Below the pieces are notes generated by a model, which ran no database searches, was not told the DNA's origin, and saw only the letters and a program-made list of their open reading frames with translations. Source: Bacillus sp. DTU_2020_1000418_1_SI_GHA_SEK_038 (GTDB lineage: Bacteria; Bacillota; Bacilli; Bacillales; Cytobacillaceae). From it: 64,000 bases of DNA. The stretch lies in NCBI RefSeq assembly GCF_032341175.1, contig NZ_CP135435.1, forward strand, positions 1,488,001 through 1,552,000. The letters are read 5' to 3'. This document shows positions 36,914 through 45,568 of this stretch, piece by piece. The position numbers were made by a program, and so were the translations under genes. How positions within the stretch are numbered: the stretch's first letter is position 1; each line of letters begins with the position of its first letter.

Positions 36914-37930
36914 ATGGAAAAATCAATCGTTAAAGATCAATACAATCGGCCATTAAGAGATCTGCGGATATCGGTAATTGATCGTTGTAATTTTCGGTGC
37001 ACTTATTGTATGCCAGCGGAGAAATTTGGACCGGATTTTGCTTTTTTGCCGAAAAGTGAGCTATTAACATATGAGGAAATTGAACTTCTTGCGAAAATAT
37101 TTGTAGATCTTGGTGTAGAAAAGATCAGGCTAACAGGCGGAGAACCATTGCTTCGCAAGGATATGCCAATACTCGTGAAAAAGCTTGCGGCAATAGATGG
37201 GCTAAAGGATCTCGCATTAACTACAAACGGAGTCTTGCTTCCAAGGCTTGCGAATGATTTAAAGGAAGCCGGGTTACAACGGGTAAATGTTAGCTTAGAT
37301 TCATTAAATGACGAGTTATTCGGAAAAATAAATGGCAGAAATGTTGCGGTTCAAGAAGTTCTCAATGGAATTAAGGCTGCCCAAGAGGCAGGACTCTTTG
37401 TGAAAATTAATATGGTTGTAAAAAAGGGATTAAATGAATCTGAAATCGTGCCGATGGCAAAATTTTGCAAAGAACACGGACTACAGCTTCGGTTTATAGA
37501 ATATATGGATGTTGGCAGCACAAATGGATGGAAAATGGATGATGTTATCACAAAGAAAGAAATTTATGAAATCTTAAAGGTGCACTATTTATTAGACCCA
37601 GTAGACCCTGATTATTATGGCGAAGTTGCCAAACGATATCGGTATGAAGGGTCTAATGTCGATGTAGGGTTTATTCCATCTGTATCGGAATCTTTCTGTT
37701 CAAGTTGCACTCGATCAAGACTTTCTGCAAATGGACAGATTTTCACTTGTCTATTTAATGGAGAGGGTCATGATATGAAGGAATTTATGAGGAATGGTGC
37801 GTCAGAAGCTGAAATAAGAAACAAGATCATCAATATTTGGAGCGGAAGAAAAGATCGTTATTCAGATGAGCGGACTGAAGAAACTACCAGAAATCGCAAG
37901 AAAATTGAGATGTCTTATATCGGTGGTTAA
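36914..37930 (+). CDS. moaA: GTP 3',8-cyclase MoaA
   Basis: First enzyme of molybdenum cofactor synthesis, 338 aa. N-terminal radical SAM cluster [18 protein letters not shown], and the second C-terminal [4Fe-4S] set [10 protein letters not shown] ... FTC. The terminal GG expected for MoaA ends the protein (YIGG). ATG 36914 follows GGAG-TTGATAGG. A TACAAT -10-like element lies at 36872, without an Fnr box at the right distance. Genes for the later steps moaC, moaD and moaE are not in the window. Confidence 0.95.
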   Translation: MEKSIVKDQYNRPLRDLRISVIDRCNFRCTYCMPAEKFGPDFAFLPKSELLTYEEIELLAKIFVDLGVEKIRLTGGEPLLRKDMPILVKKLAAIDGLKDLALTTNGVLLPRLANDLKEAGLQRVNVSLDSLNDELFGKINGRNVAVQEVLNGIKAAQEAGLFVKINMVVKKGLNESEIVPMAKFCKEHGLQLRFIEYMDVGSTNGWKMDDVITKKEIYEILKVHYLLDPVDPDYYGEVAKRYRYEGSNVDVGFIPSVSESFCSSCTRSRLSANGQIFTCLFNGEGHDMKEFMRNGASEAEIRNKIINIWSGRKDRYSDERTEETTRNRKKIEMSYIGG

Positions 37931-37941
37931 AAACATCCTTG

Positions 37942-37968
37942 CCTAGACTCCTAGTCTGGGATTTTTTT
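37942..37968 (+). terminator. Terminator after moaA
   Basis: CCTAGACT/AGTCTGGG stem with one G-U pair and a 3-nt loop, then ATTTTTTT. Confidence 0.8.
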
Positions 37969-37970
37969 AT

Positions 37971-38003
37971 AAAAAAAAGAAATCAGCATCTATACGCCGA
38001 TTT
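37971..38003 (-). terminator. Terminator after scdA
   Basis: On the minus strand AAATCGGC/GCTGATTT (38003-37996, 37987-37980) with an 8-nt loop, then C and a run of eight T. It lies 20 bp past the scdA stop. Confidence 0.78.
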
Positions 38004-38022
38004 CCCTTTCCCAACAATGTGA

Positions 38023-38712
38023 TTAAAAATATCTTGGGAATAAAATATTATTTTCTAAATGAACATGCATGAATGTTTGCCCTTCTAACATTTCAAGACG
38101 CTTGTATACAAGTGTGTACGTTCCGCAAGCATCAAGTGGAAGCTCATAATCAGAAGTTGTTTCTCTAAGCTGTCTTAAAAGTTCCCCTGCATGGTCATGT
38201 TCCTTTTCAAGCTCTTTAATATAGTTAATAATTTCTTCGCGGTTAGGAACTTCAGGATCTTCTAATTGTTTCAGCATTGGGAAAACTGTTTCTTCCTCTT
38301 TAGCTGTATGTTCAATCATTTCTTTCTTGAACTCATAAAATAGCTCATACACCTTCAAAAGCTCTGGGTGATGATCACCATGAACCTTTGCCACCTTTGT
38401 TACATATGGGCTTAACTGTGCAAGTTCATCTAATAGTGGAATATGATAATGCTGCATAACATGATTGATTATTTCTTGAGATGAACTGTCCGTCCATACC
38501 CCCATATCATCCTTTTGATTTTCTTCCTTAGCATAAATCTCATTTAAATCTGCCATTAATTGCTCTATGTTAACTGATAGCTCTGATGCAGCAGTTATTA
38601 ATGGAATATTTCCTCCACAGCAAAAATCTATACGATAGCGTTTAAATACATCACTTGTTTTCGGTTGTTCATTCACTATATCCTTTACTAATGTTGTTTC
38701 TGAAAAAGCCAT
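38023..38712 (-). CDS. scdA: Di-iron iron-sulfur repair protein ScdA (RIC)
   Basis: 229 aa. N-terminal ScdA_N domain with RIDFCCGGN, then a hemerythrin-like four-helix domain with conserved His/Glu (HYHIPLL, HGDHHPEL, EHTAKEEETVFP, EKEHDHAG, HVHLENNILFP) that binds two irons. It repairs clusters damaged by nitric oxide or peroxide. ATG 38712 is used; TTG 38718 is closer to AAAGGAGG and also possible. The promoter has an Fnr box. Convergent with moaA. Confidence 0.92.
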   Translation of the reverse strand: MAFSETTLVKDIVNEQPKTSDVFKRYRIDFCCGGNIPLITAASELSVNIEQLMADLNEIYAKEENQKDDMGVWTDSSSQEIINHVMQHYHIPLLDELAQLSPYVTKVAKVHGDHHPELLKVYELFYEFKKEMIEHTAKEEETVFPMLKQLEDPEVPNREEIINYIKELEKEHDHAGELLRQLRETTSDYELPLDACGTYTLVYKRLEMLEGQTFMHVHLENNILFPRYF

Positions 38713-38754
38713 GGTCAATAAATCCTCCTTTAATTAAGCTTTAAATACATATAC

Positions 38755-38797
38755 AGCATAAACGATATTTAATTGTTAACTGGTGACTGTAATCACA
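38755..38797 (-). promoter_or_regulatory. Fnr-type promoter of scdA
   Basis: Read on the minus strand: TGTGA-TTACAG-TCACC (38797-38782), 9 of 10 to the Fnr box, and TATGCT (38760-38755) as -10. Centre-to-minus-10 distance is 29.5 bp, again the -41.5 arrangement. Confidence 0.72.
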
Positions 38798-38832
38798 CTT
38801 AAGAGTAATTAAGACAAACTTTAGCAATTATG

Positions 38833-38875
38833 TGTGAGCTAGATTATATGAAATCAACATCAATACACCTATAAT
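38833..38875 (+). promoter_or_regulatory. moeA promoter with a weak Fnr-like box
   Basis: TATAAT at 38870-38875 is a perfect -10. TGTGA-GCTAGA-TTATA (38833-38848) keeps one half-site only (7 of 10), but its centre is exactly 29.5 bp upstream of the -10. Spacing supports a real though weak Fnr site. Confidence 0.5.
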
Positions 38876-38911
38876 AAAAGGATAATGATGTCTCTATAGG
38901 AGCTGATATAA

Positions 38912-40177
38912 TTGGTTGAAAGAAGAAATCCCATTCCCGTTGGCGAAGCTGTCATGCGGGTGATGGACTTTGAAAAAAAAGGTCACATAGAATACGTCTC
39001 AATAAATGAGAGTTTTGGAAGGTATTTGGCTGAAGATATCACAGCCACTAATGATGTGCCACATTTTGACCGATCTCCATATGATGGATTTGCTGTTAGA
39101 GCAATCGATACGAAAGAAGCATCACCAGAAAATCCAATTGAATTTGAAGTTATTGATCATATCGGTGCCGGACACGTGACAAGTAAAAAGGTTGGCGCAT
39201 TTCAGGCGGTCCGCATTATGACTGGGGCACAGATGCCTGCAGAATGTGATGCCGTTGTGATGCTTGAGTTATCAAAAGGGTTTGAAAAAAACGGAAAAAA
39301 TTATATGTCCATTAAACGTTCATTCAATTCAGGGGATAATATCTCATTCAGGGGGGAGGATGCAAAAGAAGGGGATATCCTTATTAAAAAAGGGATAAAA
39401 ATAAATCCAGGAATTCAGGCTATACTTGCTACGTTTGGCTATGCAAAAGTTCCAGTTGCGAAAAAGCCAGTAGTAGGATTATTTGCTACGGGTACAGAAC
39501 TGCTAGATGTTGATGATCCTTTAGAACCTGGCAAAATTAGAAACAGCAACTCTTATATGATTGCTGCACAAATAGAACGTGCGGGTGCCGAGGTTCTTTA
39601 TTTCGGTAAACTTCCTGATGAGTTTAAAACATGCTATGAAGCTGTAAATTCAGCTTTAGATAAAGTAGATATGCTTATCACAACTGGTGGAGTATCAGTT
39701 GGAGACTTTGATTACCTTCCAGCCATATATAGTAAACTAAATGCTAAAGTTCTTTTTAACAAAGTAGCAATGAGGCCTGGCAGTGTGACGACTGTAGCAC
39801 AGTTAGAAGGAAAGCTTTTATTCGGTTTATCGGGAAATCCATCCGCTTGCTATGTTGGTTTCGAACTATTTACCCGTCCAATCATAAGGAAAATGCTATT
39901 TGCTGAAAAGCCTCATCTTCGGAAAGAGAATGCTGAACTTACGGTTGAATTTGCAAAAGCAAACCCTTTTACCCGCTTAGTTAGAAGTACTGTCACTGTA
40001 AAGGACGGAAAATTATTGGTTTTTCCAAGCGGTGTAGACAAATCCAATATCGTAATGAGCCTTGCTGGAGCTAATTCATTAATGATTCTGCCAGGGGGAA
40101 CAAGGGGTTTTCAAGCAGGCTCTGAAGTCGATGTATTGCTGCTTGAGGATTATGACGGAAGCGAGTGGCCATGGTAA
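38912..40177 (+). CDS. moeA: Molybdopterin molybdenumtransferase MoeA
   Basis: 421 aa; inserts molybdate into adenylated molybdopterin. Motifs: SPYDGFAV, IMTGAQMP, TTGGVSVGDFDY and GLSGNPSACYVGFE, then the C-terminal beta-barrel domain IV. TTG 38912 follows TAGGAG at 9 nt and gives the usual MoeA beginning (MVERRNPIPV). The frame overlaps mobB. Confidence 0.94.
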   Translation: MVERRNPIPVGEAVMRVMDFEKKGHIEYVSINESFGRYLAEDITATNDVPHFDRSPYDGFAVRAIDTKEASPENPIEFEVIDHIGAGHVTSKKVGAFQAVRIMTGAQMPAECDAVVMLELSKGFEKNGKNYMSIKRSFNSGDNISFRGEDAKEGDILIKKGIKINPGIQAILATFGYAKVPVAKKPVVGLFATGTELLDVDDPLEPGKIRNSNSYMIAAQIERAGAEVLYFGKLPDEFKTCYEAVNSALDKVDMLITTGGVSVGDFDYLPAIYSKLNAKVLFNKVAMRPGSVTTVAQLEGKLLFGLSGNPSACYVGFELFTRPIIRKMLFAEKPHLRKENAELTVEFAKANPFTRLVRSTVTVKDGKLLVFPSGVDKSNIVMSLAGANSLMILPGGTRGFQAGSEVDVLLLEDYDGSEWPW

Positions 40178-40698
40178 GGTCTCCATATGTTTTTCAAGTG
40201 GTTGGCTACCAAAACAGCGGGAAAACAACACTTGTAAAAAAAATTATTACACATCTTAAGAAACATGATTTAACAGCCGCTACAGTGAAGCATCATGGGC
40301 ATGGAGGAAAGCCTAATCTGCTTGAAACAAAAGATTCTAGTCAGCATATTTCTTCTGGAGCGCTTGCAGCTATTGTGGAAGGGGATGGAAGAATTCTGCT
40401 CCAAGCGGAGAAAATGAATTGGACGCTTGACGAGCAGCTTGTGATCCTAATGCAGTTTAATCCAGACTTTATCATAATTGAAGGTCATAAGCATGCCAGC
40501 TTTCCTAAGTTTGTGCTCTTGAAAGACATAGAGGATTCCAAACTCCTTTCAGTATTAAGCAATATTAAAGTTGTGTTATATTGGTCTGAAGAAACTAGCA
40601 CGATTCAAGATGAATTTCCTTCACTTCCGTTTTTCTCAATACACGACAATGCAGGAGAAGAGTGGATAATAAACTACCTAATAAATCAACACAGTTAG
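40171..40698 (+). CDS. mobB: Molybdopterin-guanine dinucleotide biosynthesis protein MobB
   Basis: 175 aa. Walker A GYQNSGKTT, then AATVKHHGHGG and IIIEGHKHASFPK, typical of the MobB GTPase that assists MobA. ATG 40171 overlaps the moeA stop by 7 bp and sits 9 nt after GGAAG; GTG 40165 is an alternative. mobA itself is not in the window. Confidence 0.9.
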   Translation: MVRSPYVFQVVGYQNSGKTTLVKKIITHLKKHDLTAATVKHHGHGGKPNLLETKDSSQHISSGALAAIVEGDGRILLQAEKMNWTLDEQLVILMQFNPDFIIIEGHKHASFPKFVLLKDIEDSKLLSVLSNIKVVLYWSEETSTIQDEFPSLPFFSIHDNAGEEWIINYLINQHS

Positions 40699-40710
40699 TT
40701 AAATGTCCTA

Positions 40711-40742
40711 AAAACCGTCACAATTCGGCGGTTTTATTTTTT
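40711..40742 (+). terminator. Terminator after mobB
   Basis: AAAACCG/CGGTTTT stem with an 11-nt loop that can pair further, followed by ATTTTTTTG. Confidence 0.75.
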
Positions 40743-40744
40743 TG

Positions 40745-40787
40745 TGTGATTCATTTCACTTAAATCATCAATTCGAACCTATATAGT
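40745..40787 (+). promoter_or_regulatory. Fnr-type promoter of ywiC
   Basis: TGTGA-TTCATT-TCACT (40745-40760) is a perfect Fnr box. TATAGT (40782-40787) is the -10, with the centre 29.5 bp upstream, giving -41.5. Confidence 0.8.
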
Positions 40788-40818
40788 AAAGTAAGGTAGC
40801 AAAGGGGGGGAGAAAATA

Positions 40819-41535
40819 GTGAAGCTATTTTTACCAAAGCAGCATGGTGCATGGGCAATGGTCATCATCCCATTCTGGCTGGGAGTTGCTGCAGCTGAAT
40901 TTATGTGGATTCACATCCCTTTTTTTATTGGCTGGCTTTTACTTTATTTAGCTACATATCCAATGCTTCTTTTATTCAAAAGGAAAAAAATAAATTTTTA
41001 TCGTAAATGGGCATTGATCTATTTAGTTCCGGCCTTGATTCTGTTGATGTTTCCTTTATTGGTGAGACCATCTATTATAATTTTTGGCCTGTCGATGATC
41101 CCATTCTTTTTACTCAACGCTTATTATTCATCCAAAAATAGAGATCGCGCATTTGGAAATGATGTAAGCGCTATATTAGTTTTTTCATTTGCTGGCTTGG
41201 CTAGCAGCTATCTTCCTGCAGGAGAACTTAATTTAACTAGCTTAACCATCTTTATTGCCTCCATATTATTTTTTATAGGAAGCACCTTTTTTGTAAAAAC
41301 AATGATTAGGGAGAAGAAAAACCAAACATTTAAATGGATTTCATGGATATTTCACATAGGAGTTATTACTGTCTGGTTTATTGCTGGTAAGCCTTTATTG
41401 GTTATCTCATTCATCCCTAGTTTGATTAGAGCCATCATTTTCTACGGCAAGGGGCTGACAATGGCTAAACTTGGAATTCTTGAAATTGTTAATGCGGCAT
41501 TTTTCTTCATTCTTGTACTCATTCATGTGATATAG
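40819..41535 (+). CDS. ywiC: YwiC-like membrane protein
   Basis: 238 aa, about seven hydrophobic segments. The LPKQHGAWAMVIIPF opening is the YwiC family landmark. Function is unknown, but in B. subtilis ywiC lies beside fnr and the nitrate genes, as here. GTG 40819 follows AAGGGGGGGAG. Convergent with fnr. Confidence 0.87.
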   Translation: MKLFLPKQHGAWAMVIIPFWLGVAAAEFMWIHIPFFIGWLLLYLATYPMLLLFKRKKINFYRKWALIYLVPALILLMFPLLVRPSIIIFGLSMIPFFLLNAYYSSKNRDRAFGNDVSAILVFSFAGLASSYLPAGELNLTSLTIFIASILFFIGSTFFVKTMIREKKNQTFKWISWIFHIGVITVWFIAGKPLLVISFIPSLIRAIIFYGKGLTMAKLGILEIVNAAFFFILVLIHVI

Positions 41536-41547
41536 AGGCAAACAAAA

Positions 41548-41579
41548 AAAACGCTTATTTTTAAGCGTTTTAATTTTTT
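41548..41579. terminator. Bidirectional terminator, ywiC / fnr
   Basis: Stem AAAACGCTTA/TAAGCGTTTT with a TTTT loop. A runs before and T runs after allow use from both sides. Confidence 0.85.
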
Positions 41580-42271
41580 TATTCTATATTACATATCTCA
41601 ACTGGGCAGTTTTCACAGTCTATTTCGTTTTTTAAATAGCTTAGGCTGTGAATGGTAATGATACCTTTTTTAATAGAAATAATTTCCTTTTTTCGAAGTT
41701 CGCCTAACATCCGATTGACAACTTCTCTGGATGTTCCGCAAAAATTAGCGAGCTCTTGGTTCGTTAATGGGATGCTTAAAGTAATTCCATTTTCGGAAAT
41801 CACCCCATAGCTATTGGAAAGTCTAATTAATGTTGAAAATAGGGCACCCTTTTTCCCATGGAGAATGAGATCTCTAAATTTAGTTTGCGTTTTTCGATAT
41901 TGAAGGCTTGTCCACTTCATTAATTCAAGTGCTAGCTGATGCTCCTGTTTTAATCTTTCCTCTAATTCATTTTGAGCGATAACCGCAACCTCTCCACCCT
42001 CAATTACCTTTGCACTTAGCATATACCTTGGTGCTGAACAGAAAAGTGTAAGCTCCCCAATGATATCACCTGTAGAGCACATCCTTAAAGTAAGCTCACG
42101 CCCATCTGGAACGATTTTACTTATTTGAATTAAACCACTTTCAATAACAAACAGTTCACTTGCTTTCATCCCTTCTTGGAATAGAAAGGTGCCTTTTTCA
42201 ATTTTTCTTTTATGATGAACAGTTAGTAATAACTCCTTAAGCTCATTAGAAAACTCATTTTGAGACTCCAT
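41579..42271 (-). CDS. fnr: Anaerobic regulator Fnr (Crp/Fnr family)
   Basis: 230 aa. Cyclic-nucleotide-binding-like beta roll (about 25-130), dimer helix, and a Crp-type HTH with TNQELANFCGTSREVVNRML. The C-terminus ends in CENCPVEIC: Cys219, 222 and 227, C-x2-C-x4-C, the [4Fe-4S] ligand pattern of Bacillus Fnr rather than the N-terminal one of E. coli. ATG 42271 follows AAAAGGTGG at 8 nt; GTG 42283 is unlikely. It should activate the boxed promoters nearby. Confidence 0.93.
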   Translation of the reverse strand: MESQNEFSNELKELLLTVHHKRKIEKGTFLFQEGMKASELFVIESGLIQISKIVPDGRELTLRMCSTGDIIGELTLFCSAPRYMLSAKVIEGGEVAVIAQNELEERLKQEHQLALELMKWTSLQYRKTQTKFRDLILHGKKGALFSTLIRLSNSYGVISENGITLSIPLTNQELANFCGTSREVVNRMLGELRKKEIISIKKGIITIHSLSYLKNEIDCENCPVEICNIE

Positions 42272-42362
42272 ATGATAAACCACCTTTTCCCGTAGTGTAT
42301 GTCCGTGGGAAAAACGAACCTTTAACTTTAGAATAATTCAATCTTTTAGGGTTAATAACACT

Positions 42363-42390
42363 ATTATATTGTAAAGATAAAAAACTTCAA
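42363..42390 (-). promoter_or_regulatory. Sigma-A promoter of fnr
   Basis: Minus strand TTGAAG (42390-42385), 16-bp spacer, TATAAT (42368-42363). No Fnr box at -41.5, so expression may not be autoregulated from this promoter. Confidence 0.6.
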
Positions 42391-42400
42391 CAAAAAACAG

Positions 42401-42429
42401 TTGATTTTATCTTCCATCCTTTCTATAAT
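42401..42429 (+). promoter_or_regulatory. Sigma-A promoter of the arg operon
   Basis: TTGATT (42401-42406), a 17-bp spacer and a perfect TATAAT (42424-42429). The start of transcription would be near 42436, just before the ARG-box-like site. Confidence 0.75.
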
Positions 42430-42461
42430 AAGAGAAATATTAATTCATAAATATAAAAAAA

Positions 42462-42479
42462 AATGATTAAATATGCAAA
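42462..42479 (+). promoter_or_regulatory. ARG-box-like operator before argC
   Basis: AATGATTAAATATGCAAA agrees at 15 of 18 positions with the AhrC/ArgR operator form CATGAATAAAAATGCAAA (consensus recalled). A half-site ATTCATAAAT lies upstream at 42442. The position, just downstream of the promoter, suits arginine repression. Confidence 0.6.
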
Positions 42480-42501
42480 ATGGTTAATGAAGGGAGAAGC
42501 T

Positions 42502-43533
42502 ATGAAGGTTTCAATTATAGGAACAACTGGATATGGGGGAGCGGAGCTGCTGAGGATACTACAAAGGCATCCTGAATTTAAAATACAGTCTATCCACTCA
42601 TCTAAGAAAGATATTCCGATTTGGAAAGAATATCCCCACCTCTTTGAAATTATTGATGACAATCTGCAAAACATAAATTCTAGTGAGATCGCTGAACAAT
42701 CAGATATCGTTTTTCTTGCTACCCCATCAGGAATCTCCGGAAACTTAGCTGCTGAATTTGAAAATAAGAATATTAACGTGATTGATCTTTCAGGTGATTT
42801 AAGATTACCTGCTGAGACATATAAGACATGGTACAAACATGAACCTGTTAATGAAACTTTGTCTGGCAAAGCTGTCTACGGCCTTACAGAATGGTACAGG
42901 GAAGAAATTAGAGCTTCAAAGTTAATTGCCAATCCTGGATGTTACCCAACTGCAACACTATTAGGCCTAGCTCCAGTCGTTAAAGAAAAACTAATTAAGC
43001 CATCGAGTATTATTATCGATGCCAAATCAGGTGTATCAGGTGCCGGCAGATCATTAGCTCGAAATACTAGTTTTGCAGAGGCAAATGAGAACTTTAGAGT
43101 TTATAAGGTTAATGAACACCAGCATACGCCTGAAATTGAAAAGCAGCTTTCAAGATGGAATAAAGATATCAGTCCAATTACCTTTACAACACACCTATTG
43201 CCAATTACGAGAGGAATCATGATCACAGCCTATGTTCAACTATCAGAAGATCTAAATACCTCCCAACTGCTAGATTTGTATAACGAAACTTACCGTGATA
43301 ATTCGTTCATTCGCATTAGGCCGGAAAATACATTCCCATCGGTCAAGGAGGTAGCTGGCTCCAACTACTGTGATATTGGTCTTCATGTCGATCCAAGGAC
43401 CGGAAGATTAACGATTATTTCTGTTATTGATAATTTAATGAAGGGTGCAGCAGGGCAGGCTGTGCAAAATGCAAATATAATATGCGGTTTTGAAGAAACG
43501 ACAGGATTAGATTTTATTCCAATGTTTCCATAA
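42502..43533 (+). CDS. argC: N-acetyl-gamma-glutamyl-phosphate reductase
   Basis: 343 aa; NADPH-dependent step 3 of arginine synthesis. Rossmann GTTGYGGAELLR at the N-terminus and the active-site Cys in ANPGCYPTAT; the dimerisation part carries HQHTPEI. ATG 42502 follows AAGGGAG; the frame start at 42463 overlaps the operator and is not used. First gene of argCJBD. Confidence 0.95.
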   Translation: MKVSIIGTTGYGGAELLRILQRHPEFKIQSIHSSKKDIPIWKEYPHLFEIIDDNLQNINSSEIAEQSDIVFLATPSGISGNLAAEFENKNINVIDLSGDLRLPAETYKTWYKHEPVNETLSGKAVYGLTEWYREEIRASKLIANPGCYPTATLLGLAPVVKEKLIKPSSIIIDAKSGVSGAGRSLARNTSFAEANENFRVYKVNEHQHTPEIEKQLSRWNKDISPITFTTHLLPITRGIMITAYVQLSEDLNTSQLLDLYNETYRDNSFIRIRPENTFPSVKEVAGSNYCDIGLHVDPRTGRLTIISVIDNLMKGAAGQAVQNANIICGFEETTGLDFIPMFP

Positions 43534-43549
43534 GAAGGAGGAAAAAAAC

Positions 43550-44782
43550 ATGCAAGCTGTATCTCACACTGTATCCCTAAAAGAAGTTGATGGAGGAAGT
43601 ATCATTTCTCCAAAAGGATTTAATGCTTCTGGGGTGCATGCAGGACTAAGGTATTCAAAAAAAGATTTAGGAATAATTATTAGCGAAATTCCAGCAAATT
43701 GCGCTGCAGTTTATACAACTAGCCATTTCCAGGCAGCACCATTAAAAGTAACACAAGAAAGCATTAAAGTTGAGAACATGCTGCAAGCGGTGGTCGTAAA
43801 TAGTGCTTGTGCAAATGCATGTACTGGGGAAAGAGGAATAAAAGACGCTCTCCAAATGAGAAAATGGACAGCAGAAAAATTTGGATTAATGGAGCACTAT
43901 GTTGCCGTTGCATCAACGGGAGTTATCGGTGAGTATTTGCCAATGGATAAGCTTGAAATCGGTATTCAGAGTTTACAGCCGGATAATGACTCTAAGCATG
44001 CTGAGGATTTCCAAACAGCGATTCTAACGACAGATATTGTAATGAAGAATTGCTGCTACAGCACAGTTATTGATGGTTTAACGATTACGATGGGAGGAGC
44101 GGCGAAAGGCTCTGGGATGATCAATCCGAATATGGCTACGATGCTGGGCTTTATTACTACAGATGCAAATATTGAAAGTGAACATCTTCGAGCTGCTTTA
44201 GGGCTTATAACAGATACGACATTTAATCAAATAACAGTTGATGGGGATACATCGACAAATGATATGGTTCTTGTAATGGCAAACGGAATGGCCGGAAATA
44301 AGTCACTTACACCTAATCACCCGGAATGGAATGAGTTTGTGCAACTGCTTTCGAAGACATGTGAAAGTCTGGCAAAGCAAATTGCCAAGGATGGAGAAGG
44401 GGCAACGAAATTAATTGAAGTGGATGTAAAAGGAGCAGAAAGTGATCTTGAAGCAAGACAAGTAGCAAAGCAAATTGTAGGATCAAACCTAGTGAAAACA
44501 GCCGTATATGGAGAAGATGCAAACTGGGGAAGAATCATCGGAGCTATAGGTCAATCAAAGGTTCATGTAAACCCTGATTCTGTCGATATTGCGATTGGTC
44601 CCATTACTATGCTTAAGAATAGTGAGCCACAGCCATTTTCTGAAGAAGAGGCAAGTGAATATTTACGAAATCAAACTATTCAAATTTATGTTGACCTGCA
44701 TCAAGGAACTGGAGCAGGTAAGGCATGGGGCTGTGACTTAAGCTATGATTATGTCAAAATTAATGCAAGCTACCGATCGTAA
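43550..44782 (+). CDS. argJ: Bifunctional ornithine acetyltransferase / N-acetylglutamate synthase
   Basis: 410 aa; recycles the acetyl group between N-acetylornithine and glutamate. The self-cleavage site is the MATMLGF region (Thr nucleophile), preceded by GGAAKGSGMINPN. Cleavage would give alpha and beta chains. ATG 43550 follows AAGAAGGAGG, 16 bp after argC. Confidence 0.95.
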   Translation: MQAVSHTVSLKEVDGGSIISPKGFNASGVHAGLRYSKKDLGIIISEIPANCAAVYTTSHFQAAPLKVTQESIKVENMLQAVVVNSACANACTGERGIKDALQMRKWTAEKFGLMEHYVAVASTGVIGEYLPMDKLEIGIQSLQPDNDSKHAEDFQTAILTTDIVMKNCCYSTVIDGLTITMGGAAKGSGMINPNMATMLGFITTDANIESEHLRAALGLITDTTFNQITVDGDTSTNDMVLVMANGMAGNKSLTPNHPEWNEFVQLLSKTCESLAKQIAKDGEGATKLIEVDVKGAESDLEARQVAKQIVGSNLVKTAVYGEDANWGRIIGAIGQSKVHVNPDSVDIAIGPITMLKNSEPQPFSEEEASEYLRNQTIQIYVDLHQGTGAGKAWGCDLSYDYVKINASYRS

Positions 44783-44794
44783 GGGGGAAGTCAC

Positions 44795-45568
44795 ATGAAA
44801 ACAATCGTTATAAAATGTGGTGGCAGTGTGCTGGATGAACTAACCCCGGATTTTTTTGAAAGTTTAATAGATTTGGATAAACAAGGCTACAAGCTCATAT
44901 TTGTACACGGAGGAGGACCTGATATTAATAAAATGCTTGATCTTTTTCAGGTCCCTCATGAATTTGTTCAAGGGCTTCGTAAGACGACTTCTCAGGCACT
45001 GGAAATTGTTGAAATGGTTTTGTCTGGGCAGACAAATAGAAAACTGGTAGCTAAACTCCAATCGTATGGATTAAAGGGCTTTGGTTTAAATGGAAGTGAT
45101 GGAGAGTTTTTGCAAGGGGAGTTTATTGACAAGGAACAGCTTGGATTTGTCGGTGATGTTACGAGGGTGAATAAAGAGGTAATCACCATGCTTTTGCAAG
45201 ACCGATTTATTCCTGTCATTACGCCAATTGCAGTTACAGAAGACGGAACAAAGCTTAATATAAATGCTGATTTTGCTGCAGCAGCCGTAGCTAATGCACT
45301 AGAGGTTGAACATTGTATTTTTGTCACGGATGTAGATGGGATTATGATTGATGGAAACCTGCTGCTTCAAACAGATACTGAAGAAATTGATAAGTATATT
45401 GACCAAGGACAAATCACTGGCGGAATGATCCCAAAGGTTAAATCTGCTGCAGCCTCGATCGAAAAAGGAATAAAAAGCGTGATGATTGTTTCGGGTAAGA
45501 AGAAGTTTTTTGACGGTTTTCAATGGATTGGAACAGAAATCAATGCCAAAGAGAGGGTATTAAAATGA
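44795..45568 (+). CDS. argB: Acetylglutamate kinase
   Basis: 257 aa amino-acid-kinase fold. KCGGSVLDE, FVHGGGPDINKML, the INADFAAAAVA substrate region and GGMIPKVKSA are present. It lacks the N-terminal helix of arginine-inhibited kinases, so feedback may act elsewhere. Overlaps argD by ATGA. Confidence 0.95.
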   Translation: MKTIVIKCGGSVLDELTPDFFESLIDLDKQGYKLIFVHGGGPDINKMLDLFQVPHEFVQGLRKTTSQALEIVEMVLSGQTNRKLVAKLQSYGLKGFGLNGSDGEFLQGEFIDKEQLGFVGDVTRVNKEVITMLLQDRFIPVITPIAVTEDGTKLNINADFAAAAVANALEVEHCIFVTDVDGIMIDGNLLLQTDTEEIDKYIDQGQITGGMIPKVKSAAASIEKGIKSVMIVSGKKKFFDGFQWIGTEINAKERVLK

